Origin: Silicimonas sp.
Lineage (GTDB): Bacteria; Pseudomonadota; Alphaproteobacteria; Rhodobacterales; Rhodobacteraceae
Direction of reading: 5' to 3'
Length of the DNA: 64,000 bases
NCBI GenBank assembly: GCA_022820365.1
Contig: JAJEFO010000071.1
Location: forward strand, 62,001-126,000
In this document: positions 20,557 through 29,647 of the stretch, piece by piece
Layout: the number at the start of each line of letters is the position of its first letter
How positions within the stretch are numbered: the first letter of the stretch is position 1
Notes under the pieces: model-generated
What the model was told of the DNA's origin: nothing
Databases searched by the model: none
What the model saw: the letters and a program-made list of their open reading frames with translations, nothing else
Translations under genes and position numbers: made by a program

Positions 20557-21455
20557 GGCGTGCCCACCGTGCTGGCCAGGGCTTGCGCGGCATCAAGATA
20601 GGCCTGTTCCGCCGCCCGTTGCTGCGGCAGACCGACGAGCTCGGTGTAGGCCGTAAAGCCGATGCCGTGATGCATCGCCTCGCGCAGGTCGCCGTTCTCG
20701 AGAAGATCCCCGTAGTAGGCCTGCAATGCCTTGACGATGACGTGCGTGGCCGTGACCGGCATGACGCAGGCCGCATAGCCCAAGTCCTGAAACTCCGAGG
20801 CCGAGAGGATCGGTGTCGCGCCACCGTCGATCAGGTTGACTATGCATGGGCCATCAAGTTCGGCGGGGATGCGACGCAACTGGTCCAGATCGGTGGGAGC
20901 TTCCACGAAGAGGATGTCCGCACCGATTTCGCGATAGAGCGACATCCGGTCCAGCGCGGCCTGAATGCCGTCCGTCGCGATGGCGTCCGTGCGGGCCATG
21001 ATCATGACCGTTTCGTCTTGGCGACTGTCAAGCATGGCCTTGAGCTTGCCTGCCATCTCTTCGACTTCCACGACGGCCTTGCCGGCCATGTGGCCGCAGC
21101 GCTTGGGAAAGACCTGGTCTTCGATGAAAAAGGCACCGACGCCCGCGCGTTCCATCATGCTGACGGTCCGGGCCACGTTGGTGACGTTGCCAAATCCGGT
21201 GTCGGCATCTGCCAGCAAAGGCACGCTGACCCGTTCGGTGATGCGTGCGTAGAATTCGGCCAGCTCCGTCAGTGACAACTGGGAGCTGTCAGGACGCCCC
21301 AGCAAGCTGGCCGTAGCTGAGTAGCCGCCCGCAGCCAGCGCCTTGGCCCCGCTGAGTTCGGCCACGAGCGCGCTCAGCGTATCGTGCACGCCGGGCAGAA
21401 CCGCGATTTCGGGGGCTTCTATCAGCGCGCGCAGGCGCGAACCGGCAGACTTCAT
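20553..21455 (-). CDS. Isocitrate lyase / PEP mutase superfamily protein
   Basis: LLADADTGFGNVTNVARTV, FIEDQVFPKRCGHMAGKAVV, MIMARTDAIATDGIQAALDR; start at internal Met 21455. Confidence 0.9.
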   Translation of the reverse strand: MKSAGSRLRALIEAPEIAVLPGVHDTLSALVAELSGAKALAAGGYSATASLLGRPDSSQLSLTELAEFYARITERVSVPLLADADTGFGNVTNVARTVSMMERAGVGAFFIEDQVFPKRCGHMAGKAVVEVEEMAGKLKAMLDSRQDETVMIMARTDAIATDGIQAALDRMSLYREIGADILFVEAPTDLDQLRRIPAELDGPCIVNLIDGGATPILSASEFQDLGYAACVMPVTATHVIVKALQAYYGDLLENGDLREAMHHGIGFTAYTELVGLPQQRAAEQAYLDAAQALASTVGTP

Positions 21456-22987
21456 GTCTTGGGCTCCACGGATGTTTCGGCAAGGGCCTTGCGACCTGTG
21501 CGGGCCTGTCCGATCAGGATGAAGGCGACAAAGACAAGGGTCGCGCAAACCATGATGATCGCGAACGGATGCTCCAGCACGCGGCCCAGGGGATCCCGGT
21601 ACAGAATGGTGACGGCGCCGCGCAGATTGTGCTCGAACGTGTCGCCAAGAACGAAGCCAATGATGAAGCAGACGACGGAATAGTCGAATTTGCGCATCAG
21701 GTAGCCTATCGCGGCAAAGACGATCATGATGTAGATCGCGGCAAGACCTGCCGAGGACGACATGTAGACTCCGACGATGCAAAGCAACAGCACCGTCGGG
21801 TAGAGGATCTGTCCGCGCAACTGGATGACCCTGGCAAAGATCCTCAGGCCAACGTTTCCCAAGAGAAACGTGCTCAGATTGGCCAGCATCATCGTCGTGA
21901 ACAAGCCATAAATCAGCACCGAGTCGTACAGGAACACACGCGGTCCCGGTTCTATCCCGTGGATGAGGAACGCACCCACCAGGAGGGCTGCCGTCACGTT
22001 GCCAGGAATGCCCAGTGTCAGGAGCGGGATCAGGTTCGCGCCGTTGACGGCGGAATTCGCCGATTCCGTCGCCGCGATCCCCTCGTGGGCGCCCTTGCCA
22101 AAGCGCTCCGGTGTCTTTGACGCGCGCATCGTGACGCCGTAGCTCAGAAATGCAGCCACGCTGGAGCCCAAGCCCGGCAACGCCCCGATGAACGTGCCGA
22201 GTGCCGCCCCGCGTGCCAGAACCCAGCGCAGGAGCCAGAATTCGCGCAGGGACACGCGACGATCCTCTGGCTTCGCGCTTTCCTCGATCACCGGTGCATC
22301 CGGCGGGCGCGTACGGCCCTTGATGATTTGCTCCATCACCTCGGGCACGGCGAGGATGCCAATGGCGACTGCTGCCAGCGGAAGCCCGTCAGTTAAGGCG
22401 ACGATGTCGAAAGTGAAGCGTTCCGCGAGTCCGCCACCGATCGTGCCGACAAGCGCGCAGAGCACGCCGAAGAGCGTCGCGATCAACCCGCGAAGCAGCG
22501 ACCGGCCTGACAGGAGGGCGATGATGGTGAAGGAAGCGAGCAGGATCGACGTCTGTTCGACTCGTCCCATCCCGATGGCTATCGCGGCCAGGGGTGCGGC
22601 GACCAGAAACAGGGTAATGTCCGAACAAGTGTCGCCGACGACGGACGAATAGATCGCCAGCTTCATCGCCTTGCGCGGCTGCTTCTTGTGCCGTGCTAGG
22701 GGATGGGCATCGAGCGCCGTGGCAACGGCCGAGGGCTCGCCGGGCGTGTTGAGCAGCGTGGCGGAAATCGAGCCGCCAAAGCCGCCTCCCTTCATCACGC
22801 CCACAAGCATGCCGAGCGCGGCAAGCGGATCCATCGTCATCGTGAGCGGCACGGCAATCGCAATGGCCATGGGCGCGTTCAGACCCGGAATGGCGCCGAT
22901 GGCAATGCCGAGGGCCACGCCCGCCACGACGGAAAGCACTGTCCAAAACGTGAAGGCGGCCGCGATGCCGGCCAGAACGCTTTCCAT
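21452..22987 (-). CDS. tctA: Tripartite tricarboxylate transporter permease TctA
   Basis: GIAIGAIPGLNAPMAIAIAVPLTMTMDPLAALGMLVGVMKGGGFGGSISATLLNTPGEPSAVATALDAHPLA. Confidence 0.92.
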   Translation of the reverse strand: MESVLAGIAAAFTFWTVLSVVAGVALGIAIGAIPGLNAPMAIAIAVPLTMTMDPLAALGMLVGVMKGGGFGGSISATLLNTPGEPSAVATALDAHPLARHKKQPRKAMKLAIYSSVVGDTCSDITLFLVAAPLAAIAIGMGRVEQTSILLASFTIIALLSGRSLLRGLIATLFGVLCALVGTIGGGLAERFTFDIVALTDGLPLAAVAIGILAVPEVMEQIIKGRTRPPDAPVIEESAKPEDRRVSLREFWLLRWVLARGAALGTFIGALPGLGSSVAAFLSYGVTMRASKTPERFGKGAHEGIAATESANSAVNGANLIPLLTLGIPGNVTAALLVGAFLIHGIEPGPRVFLYDSVLIYGLFTTMMLANLSTFLLGNVGLRIFARVIQLRGQILYPTVLLLCIVGVYMSSSAGLAAIYIMIVFAAIGYLMRKFDYSVVCFIIGFVLGDTFEHNLRGAVTILYRDPLGRVLEHPFAIIMVCATLVFVAFILIGQARTGRKALAETSVEPKT

Positions 22988-23000
22988 CAGCCCGGCTCCT

Positions 23001-23465
23001 TCACGGCAAAACGCGCCCGAGCACATGGGTGGACAGTGCCCAGATCAGAACCGGACCGACGGCCGATGTCAGCACGAGGCCAACGGGGCGAACCGGGCCA
23101 AACATCCACATCGAGACCGCAACGATGGCTGGGGCCACAACGAGAAAGTGCAAGGTCTGAAACCCCAGGGTGGCGGCAAGCAGGACGAGGATCATGAGTG
23201 CAAGGCCGCGAAACTCTCCCTGAGCAAATCCGCCCGTCGCCCGCTTGGACTCGCGACGCGACGCCAAGGCGTCCCTGATCAGCATGGCGGCTCCGCAAAT
23301 CACGAATCCAACGGCCACGACTTGCGGCAACAGGCTGACGGGCAAGCGCAAGTCTGCGTCAGGTTCCACCCAGCGCGGGATTATCCAGAACAACAGGCAC
23401 GTTCCCAGCGCCACGCTGAGCGCACCGCCAAGCGCATCCTGCCGTATCTGGGGCATGGCTGTCAC
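23001..23465 (-). CDS. tctB: Tripartite tricarboxylate transporter small subunit TctB-like
   Basis: Four-TM small protein adjacent to TctA and TctC. Confidence 0.75.
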   Translation of the reverse strand: MTAMPQIRQDALGGALSVALGTCLLFWIIPRWVEPDADLRLPVSLLPQVVAVGFVICGAAMLIRDALASRRESKRATGGFAQGEFRGLALMILVLLAATLGFQTLHFLVVAPAIVAVSMWMFGPVRPVGLVLTSAVGPVLIWALSTHVLGRVLP

Positions 23466-23534
23466 GTCCTTCCACGGAATGCGGCGGCGGCAAGGAAATC
23501 CCAGCCGCCGCCCGGCAGCAAAAAAGGCCTGCAG

Positions 23535-24476
23535 TTATTCCAGTTCGGCTTTCAACGAACCGAACAACTCGGCCTGCTCACGAATCATGGCCGCCAGTTC
23601 TGCAGCGCTGATCTGCATCGGCGTGGCGCCCAAGCGGTTCTGCACCAACTCCACAAAGCCGTCTTCGGCGGTGATCTCGTTGATTGCGGCCGACATCTTG
23701 TCGCGAATGTCGTCGGACAGTCCAGCCGGTGCAACCACGGTGCCGAAGTTCACGACGTAGCCGGCATAGCCCAACTCGTTGATGGTCGGCAGATCCGGCA
23801 GCGTCGACAGGCGCTCCGGGTTCGGCGTGGCCAGGCCGATCACGTCGTTTTCGCCAATCATGTTGAAGCCCGACGCCCCAACCATGGTGAAGTCAGCATC
23901 TCCGGCCAGCAGTGCCGCGCGTGCCTCGGAACCACCCCGGGTCGGCAGGATATCCAGCTCAAACCCGGCCTTCTTTGCGAGGGCTTGCATCACCAGTCGA
24001 TCCAGCGGGATCAATGAGGCATACGAGAGGTAGCCGCGATCCTTGCCGAAGGTGACCATCTCCTCGAAGCTGGACCAATGCGTATCCTTTGACAGGTAGG
24101 CTTCGCTGTAACGATTGACGCCCGCGATATAGGTGAAATCGTCAATTTCATAGGGCGCATCTTCGGCGAGCGTGTTGAAACTGTAGGTCGACGTGATCGC
24201 AGCGGCAAAGGTGTACCCGTCTGCTGGCTGATCCTTGAGATAGGTCGACGCTACGGTACCGCCGCCGCCCGAGCGGTTCTCCATGACGACGGCCACCCCA
24301 AGCTTTTCTTCAAGCCGGTTGCCTATGTAGCGCATCATGGTGTCGGTACCTCCGCCTTCGCGGAAGCCGATCACGAAGGTGATCGCCTTGTCGGGCCAGT
24401 CGGCCCAAGCCGGACTGGTTGAAATTGCCGTCATTGCCGCGGCCACGGCACTCAAAATGAGTCTGCGATTTATCAT
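23535..24476 (-). CDS. tctC: Tripartite tricarboxylate transporter substrate-binding protein (TctC/Bug family)
   Basis: Signal peptide; ITFVIGFREGGGTDTMMRYIGNRLEEKLGVAVVMENRSGGGGTVASTYLKDQPADGYTFA. Confidence 0.92.
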   Translation of the reverse strand: MINRRLILSAVAAAMTAISTSPAWADWPDKAITFVIGFREGGGTDTMMRYIGNRLEEKLGVAVVMENRSGGGGTVASTYLKDQPADGYTFAAAITSTYSFNTLAEDAPYEIDDFTYIAGVNRYSEAYLSKDTHWSSFEEMVTFGKDRGYLSYASLIPLDRLVMQALAKKAGFELDILPTRGGSEARAALLAGDADFTMVGASGFNMIGENDVIGLATPNPERLSTLPDLPTINELGYAGYVVNFGTVVAPAGLSDDIRDKMSAAINEITAEDGFVELVQNRLGATPMQISAAELAAMIREQAELFGSLKAELE

Positions 24477-24556
24477 TTGGTCCTCCCGGTTGCGCGGCCT
24501 GCAAGTCTGTCACCCGCGCCGGCCGCTCGTTCATGGATCGCCGAAGCAGGTTGCAC

Positions 24557-24580
24557 TATATTTTCCATCTTGAAAGTATA
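24557..24580. promoter_or_regulatory. Candidate LysR-type operator dyad in the tctC/lysR intergenic region
   Basis: TATATTTTC-CATCTT-GAAAGTATA: 9-bp inverted arms with one mismatch, containing a T-N11-A core; AT-rich divergent promoter region. Confidence 0.5.
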
Positions 24581-24619
24581 TTGTATGGATTGAATGTATC
24601 TGGAATTTAGATAGTCAAA

Positions 24620-25564
24620 GTGGACTACGATCTCCGACAGCTTCGCTATTTCGTGGCGATCTCCGAGGCCGGAAGCCTGTCAAAGGCGGCAGTGGAACTG
24701 AGCGTTGCGCAATCGGCACTCAGCCATCACATGGGCCAGATGGAAGGGCGCCTTGGAGTCGCCCTGTTGGCGCGGAGTTCAAAGGGCGTCAGGCTTACAG
24801 AGAACGGGCGCCGATTTCTCGATCACGCCCGCGCGATCCTGGCCGCCGTCGACGCTGCAACGAACGACGTCCGCGACGATGCGCGGGAACCGGGCGGCCT
24901 CGTGCGCCTTGGCATCACGCTGACGGTTGCACCCGCGTTGATCGGACCGTTGATGGCCCGACTGGCCAGGGTTGCTCCGCGAGTCTCCCTTCGTGTCGAA
25001 GAACGGGTCAGCCCGCATCTCGTGCAGGCCGTCAGCAATGGCGAGCTTGACATTGCCGTCTGCTTCAACGCCGGGGACGACCGGCGCATCAAGGGAGTCG
25101 CCCTCTTTGAGGAGGACATCTGCCTGGTCGGCTCTGCTGAACTTGTAGGAGAAACGGGTGCGAACATAGCACTGGAGGAGGCGCTGTCTTACCCCCTCCT
25201 GCTGCCGGGCCGCGATCACGTGCTGCGCGGAATGATCGATCGTGTGGCGCTTTTCCGGAACCATCCGATCGAGGTTCGCCATGAGTGCCTTTCCCTTCAT
25301 TCGCTGTATTGCGGACTTGAACAGGGCATCGGCGCGACGTTGATCTCGAAATTCTCCGCGCTGCCCCTTTGGCGCGACGGCAAGGTCATTTGCAGACGTG
25401 TGGTGGACCCGAACGTGACCCGTCGGCTGTTCGTGGCCGCCAGCGCCGAGCGGCCAGTCACTACGGCTCAAAGCGTTGTAATCGAACAAGCGACGGCATG
25501 CATCAGGACAAGCGTCGCCAGCAAGGAATGGCCGGATACCAGGATGGTTGCGCAAGTGGATTAG
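24620..25564 (+). CDS. LysR-family transcriptional regulator
   Basis: MDYDLRQLRYFVAISEAGSLSKAAVELSVAQSALSHHMGQMEGRLGVALLARSSKGVRLTENG. Confidence 0.93.
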   Translation: MDYDLRQLRYFVAISEAGSLSKAAVELSVAQSALSHHMGQMEGRLGVALLARSSKGVRLTENGRRFLDHARAILAAVDAATNDVRDDAREPGGLVRLGITLTVAPALIGPLMARLARVAPRVSLRVEERVSPHLVQAVSNGELDIAVCFNAGDDRRIKGVALFEEDICLVGSAELVGETGANIALEEALSYPLLLPGRDHVLRGMIDRVALFRNHPIEVRHECLSLHSLYCGLEQGIGATLISKFSALPLWRDGKVICRRVVDPNVTRRLFVAASAERPVTTAQSVVIEQATACIRTSVASKEWPDTRMVAQVD

Positions 25565-25569
25565 TCTCG

Positions 25570-25598
25570 GCCGGACCGTGCGGTCGGCCCGGTCCGGC
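25570..25598 (+). terminator. Candidate transcription terminator hairpin after lysR
   Basis: GCCGGACCG - 11-nt loop - CGGTCCGGC perfect 9-bp stem just after stop codon at 25564; no long T-run. Confidence 0.4.
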
Positions 25599-26089
25599 TT
25601 GACCTGCACACAATCACCCGATCTGGAATTTCCGAGCAGGCAATGAAGTTCGGTCACTGTCCCGTACCGCCATTCCTGCAATGCGGGGTCTGGCAAGTTC
25701 CACCTCCAATGCAGTGAGAATCCGCGCCTGGATTGGAAGACTGATCAGCATCTTGGCTCACATGCACGCCAGGGTCTCTAGGCTTCCTGGGTTCCCGAGA
25801 TCCCCGGTTTGATCTCAAGTGGTCGTCTGCCCCTTGGCTCCATCCCGTCACTCACTTTCTGTGGTTTAGACTCGAATTTGCCGTGCATGCCGACAACGTC
25901 GCACGGCCATGTTCGGGGTCCGCCAGACATGTCGTCCGGATTCGGTTCCTCCGACCTCGCCCCCAGCAAGAGATGTCCTGACGTTCCTGGATTTGCCGGA
26001 CTGCACCGCGTCCAATTGGCGATTCCCCTTGCAGGTCCAAGCACACGGATATGAATCCTGACGCTTGCGGATTGGCAAACGAACTGCTA

Positions 26090-26119
26090 TGACACCGATG
26101 TCATGACTTCGATGTCATT
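26090..26119. promoter_or_regulatory. Two overlapping LacI-type operator-like palindromes
   Basis: ATGACACCGATGTCAT (26090-26105) and ATGACTTCGATGTCAT (26104-26119), upstream of the LacI-family gene. Confidence 0.6.
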
Positions 26120-26140
26120 TGGCTGCTCTCGCCGGAAGTC

Positions 26141-27259
26141 TTGCAGGCCTGCGGCGTCAAACGGGGGATTGCATTGGCCACGATCTACGATGTCGCGAAG
26201 GCGGCAAGCGTTTCGCCAAAGACCGTAAGCCGCGTCCTGAACGGTGACGCGCCGGTTGGCAAGGAAACGCGGAAAGCCGTCGAAACGGCAATGGCTGAAC
26301 TTGGCTATGTCCCGTCAAACGCGGCCCGAATGATGCGATCCAACCGATCAGGACTGATCGGACTTGTGACTGGCGCACTCAGCCACAAGCTCGAACCGAT
26401 GGAGCCAACGGGCCTTCCGGATCTCTACATCGTTCAGGGTATCCAGAAGGTCATGGCCGACAGCGGCAAGACGTTGATCATCGCGGATACCGGCGGAACG
26501 TCGGCCAAGGTGCCCCAACTGGTGCGCACGTTCCTGCAGCACAGGGTCGAGGCGCTGATCTATGTCGCTGACTACCACCAGCAGGTCACGCTCGACACCG
26601 GCGCCGGAAACTGCCCGGTCGTCCTGGTCAACTGTTTCGATGCGGACGGAACGCCGGCAATCCTGCCTGATGACGAGTGTTGCCAGTTCGAACTCGTGAC
26701 CGACCTGATCCGCTCGGGTCACGAGCGAATCGCCTATCTCACGCTCGACCCCGCCATGGTGGCCACGGAACTGCGGTCGAGGGGATATCGCGCGGCGCTA
26801 GAAGCCGCCGACATTCCCTACGACGGCGCATTGGAAATCATGGCGCGCAAGAACGTCGAGGAAGACGATGGCGGGCTGCTGCAGCGCGCACTCGACTCGG
26901 TTCTCGCGCTCGACGGACCGCCAACAGTGATTTGCTGCGGAAACGACGAGATGGCCCTTCGCCTCTACGGGCTGATCAGGTCGCGCGGGCTTCGCATTCC
27001 CGAAGACGTTTCCGTAGCCGGCTTCGACAACTACCGGGCCATCGCCGAAACGCTCTACCCCCCGCTTACCACGGTGGAGCTGCCCTATCTGGCGATGGGT
27101 CAAAGAGCGGCAGAGATCGCTCTGGGCATGATCAAGGGCGAAGACGAGCAGCTTGCGGGTCCGGAGATGGTTCCGGGACCCGTGCATTGGCGGTCATCCG
27201 TGACCGCCCTGAACTCAGTGACGAAACTCAGGAGCAACACAGGGAGTACGTTCTCATGA
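26141..27259 (+). CDS. LacI-family transcriptional regulator
   Basis: ATIYDVAKAASVSPKTVSRVLNGDAPVGKETRKAVETAMAELGYVPSNAARMMRSNRSGLIGL; start uncertain (alternative TTG at 26174). Confidence 0.92.
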   Translation: MQACGVKRGIALATIYDVAKAASVSPKTVSRVLNGDAPVGKETRKAVETAMAELGYVPSNAARMMRSNRSGLIGLVTGALSHKLEPMEPTGLPDLYIVQGIQKVMADSGKTLIIADTGGTSAKVPQLVRTFLQHRVEALIYVADYHQQVTLDTGAGNCPVVLVNCFDADGTPAILPDDECCQFELVTDLIRSGHERIAYLTLDPAMVATELRSRGYRAALEAADIPYDGALEIMARKNVEEDDGGLLQRALDSVLALDGPPTVICCGNDEMALRLYGLIRSRGLRIPEDVSVAGFDNYRAIAETLYPPLTTVELPYLAMGQRAAEIALGMIKGEDEQLAGPEMVPGPVHWRSSVTALNSVTKLRSNTGSTFS

Positions 27260-28515
27260 AACTGAAGACCTTCGGCGCGGCGCTGGCCGCTTCCGCATTC
27301 GCAGCAGGAGCGTCCGCCGCGCAGACCACGGTAACCTTGTGGTACCATGGTGCCGGCAACGAGGTTGAGTCGAACATCATCAACCAGATCATAGACGACT
27401 TCAATTCCAGCCAGTCGGACTGGAACGTTGTCATCGAGAGCTTCCCGCAGGAAAGCTACAACGACTCAGTCGAGGCCGCCGCACTGGCAGGCAACCTGCC
27501 CTGCATCATCGATGTTGACGGTCCCGTCATGCCGCGTTGGGCCTGGGCCGGCTACATGCAGCCTCTGCCCATCGACGAGTCGAAAATCGCCGACTTCCTG
27601 CCTGGCACCAAAGGCATCTGGAACGACACGCTGTACTCGATCGGACTCTGGGATGCGGCCGTCGCCCTCTATGCCCGCCAGTCGACGCTCGACGAACTGG
27701 GCTTGCGCACGCCCACGCTCGACAATCCCTGGTCGCGGGACGAACTGCAGGCCGCGCTTGATGCCGCCAAGGACTCCGGCAAGTACGAATATGCGCTCGA
27801 CCTCGGCATGGCGTGGAAAGGCGAATGGTTTCCGTATGCATTCGGTCCGTTCATCCAGAGCTTTGGCGGCGACATGATCGACCGCTCGAACTACACGACG
27901 GCCGAAGGTGCGCTGAACGGCGATGCCGCGCTTGCCTTCGGCGAGTGGTGGCAGAACCTCTTTGTCGGCGGATACGCTCCGGGCAACAGCCAGGACGGCG
28001 CTGACCGCGACACCGGATTCATCGAGGGCAGGTACGCCTTCTCGTGGAACGGCAACTGGGCGGCGGTCCCGACGATGGACGGCGGAGTCGAGGACATCGT
28101 GTTCCTGCCGGCGCCGGATCTCGGGAACGGACCGACCATCGGTGCGGCATCGTGGCAGTTCGGCGTCACCGAGACCTGCGAGCATCCCAACGGGGCGGCT
28201 GCCTGGATCGAGCACGCCATTCAGGACAAGTACCTTGCCGCCTTCTCGGACGGCATCGGCCTGATCCCGTCAACGCCGTCGGCGGCGGCCATGACGGCGA
28301 ACTATGCCCCGGGCGGCCCTCTTGAAGTGTTCTTTGGGCTCTCCAACGCTCAGGCCCTCGTGCGGCCCGTGACACCGGGCTATCCGGTCGTCGCAAAGGT
28401 CTTCGAAAAGGCGCTGGCAGACATCGCCGACGGAGCGAACGTTGCGGACACGCTCGATGCTGCCGTCGACGAGATCGATGCGGACATCGAGGCCAACAAC
28501 GGCTACGGCAACTGA
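27256..28515 (+). CDS. Sugar ABC transporter extracellular solute-binding protein
   Basis: Signal peptide MKLKTFGAALAASAFAAGASAAQ; TVTLWYHGAGNEVE...FPQESYNDSVEAAALAGNLPCIIDVDGPVMPRWAWAGYMQPL. Confidence 0.9.
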   Translation: MKLKTFGAALAASAFAAGASAAQTTVTLWYHGAGNEVESNIINQIIDDFNSSQSDWNVVIESFPQESYNDSVEAAALAGNLPCIIDVDGPVMPRWAWAGYMQPLPIDESKIADFLPGTKGIWNDTLYSIGLWDAAVALYARQSTLDELGLRTPTLDNPWSRDELQAALDAAKDSGKYEYALDLGMAWKGEWFPYAFGPFIQSFGGDMIDRSNYTTAEGALNGDAALAFGEWWQNLFVGGYAPGNSQDGADRDTGFIEGRYAFSWNGNWAAVPTMDGGVEDIVFLPAPDLGNGPTIGAASWQFGVTETCEHPNGAAAWIEHAIQDKYLAAFSDGIGLIPSTPSAAAMTANYAPGGPLEVFFGLSNAQALVRPVTPGYPVVAKVFEKALADIADGANVADTLDAAVDEIDADIEANNGYGN

Positions 28516-28526
28516 TCTTGAGCAGC

Positions 28527-28554
28527 GGGCGGGCCGCCGGAGGGCGGCCCGCCC
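28527..28554 (+). other. Strong intergenic stem-loop between solute-binding protein and permease genes
   Basis: GGGCGGGCCGCC-GGAG-GGCGGCCCGCCC: perfect 12-bp stem, 4-nt loop. Confidence 0.8.
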
Positions 28555-28575
28555 GACCCTTTCCCGGACGCCGCG

Positions 28576-29646
28576 ATGGCATCGAGACTAACACAGCAGA
28601 ATCGTGCTGGCTGGCTGATGGCCGGACCCGCGTTCCTGCTGATTGCAGTCTTCCTGATCATTCCGTTCTTCATGGCGATCGGATTCTCGTTCACGAACCA
28701 GCGCCTCGTCTCCCCGAACCCGACCGAATGGGTCGGAACGGCAAATTACGAGCGTCTCTTCGGCATCGCCGTTCTCACGCTTGAGGCCGAACGCGACGAT
28801 GAAGGCGCCGTCAGGACGAAGGACGGCGAGCCTGTCTTCCCGTCGCTGCGCTCATACACCCGAAACAAGGACGACTACCCCGAATACTATCGCAAGCGGG
28901 CATGGTTCAGCTTCGGTCGCGGTGACGACCGGCGCACTTTCGTCCTGGCAACCGACGTCGTCTTCCTGAAGGCCGTGCGCAACACCCTTTTCTTCGTGGT
29001 CGTCGTCGCGCCGCTCCAGGCGGCGGCTGCGCTGGGCCTGGCGCTGCTCATCAACCGGAAGGTTCGCGGCATCAACATCTTCCGGACGATCTATTTCATG
29101 CCCGTCGTGATCTCGATGGTCGTGGTCTCGATGCTCTGGCGGTTCATCTATGACGGCCAGAACGGACTCCTGAACACGGTGCTCGACCTGCTGACCTTCG
29201 GCTGGTTCGAGCCTGTCGACTGGCTCGGGCAGACATCCACCGCGCTGCCCTCGATCATGGCGATGTCGATCTGGCAGGGCGTCGGATTTCACATGATCAT
29301 CTGGCTTTCGGGTCTCCAGACGATCCCGGCATCGCTCTACGAAGCGGCAAGGATCGAGGGCGCTTCGCGTTGGCAGACGTTTCGGTACGTGACGTGGCCA
29401 GGCCTCCGCAACACCGCAATCCTGGTGATGATCATCATCACCATGCAGGCATTCACGCTCTATCCGCAGATCGCGGTCATGACGGGCGGCGGCCCGCTTG
29501 ACAGCACGCAATCCATCGTCTTCCAGATGGTCGAGCGCGGCTACGGAAAGCAGGACATTTCTGGCGGATCGACGATTTCCGTCTTCCTCTTCCTCTTCGT
29601 GCTCTCGATTTCGCTTCTTCAGCGCTGGTTGACGCGGGAAAAGTGA
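28576..29646 (+). CDS. Sugar ABC transporter permease (MalF/UgpA type)
   Basis: Multiple TM segments; EAARIEGASRWQTFRYVTWPGLRNT EAA motif. Confidence 0.92.
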   Translation: MASRLTQQNRAGWLMAGPAFLLIAVFLIIPFFMAIGFSFTNQRLVSPNPTEWVGTANYERLFGIAVLTLEAERDDEGAVRTKDGEPVFPSLRSYTRNKDDYPEYYRKRAWFSFGRGDDRRTFVLATDVVFLKAVRNTLFFVVVVAPLQAAAALGLALLINRKVRGINIFRTIYFMPVVISMVVVSMLWRFIYDGQNGLLNTVLDLLTFGWFEPVDWLGQTSTALPSIMAMSIWQGVGFHMIIWLSGLQTIPASLYEAARIEGASRWQTFRYVTWPGLRNTAILVMIIITMQAFTLYPQIAVMTGGGPLDSTQSIVFQMVERGYGKQDISGGSTISVFLFLFVLSISLLQRWLTREK

Positions 29647-29647
29647 C

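Noticed and set aside
26677-27255. Upstream extension of the solute-binding protein ORF
   Set aside because: Overlaps the lacI-family CDS in another frame; signal peptide begins at 27256
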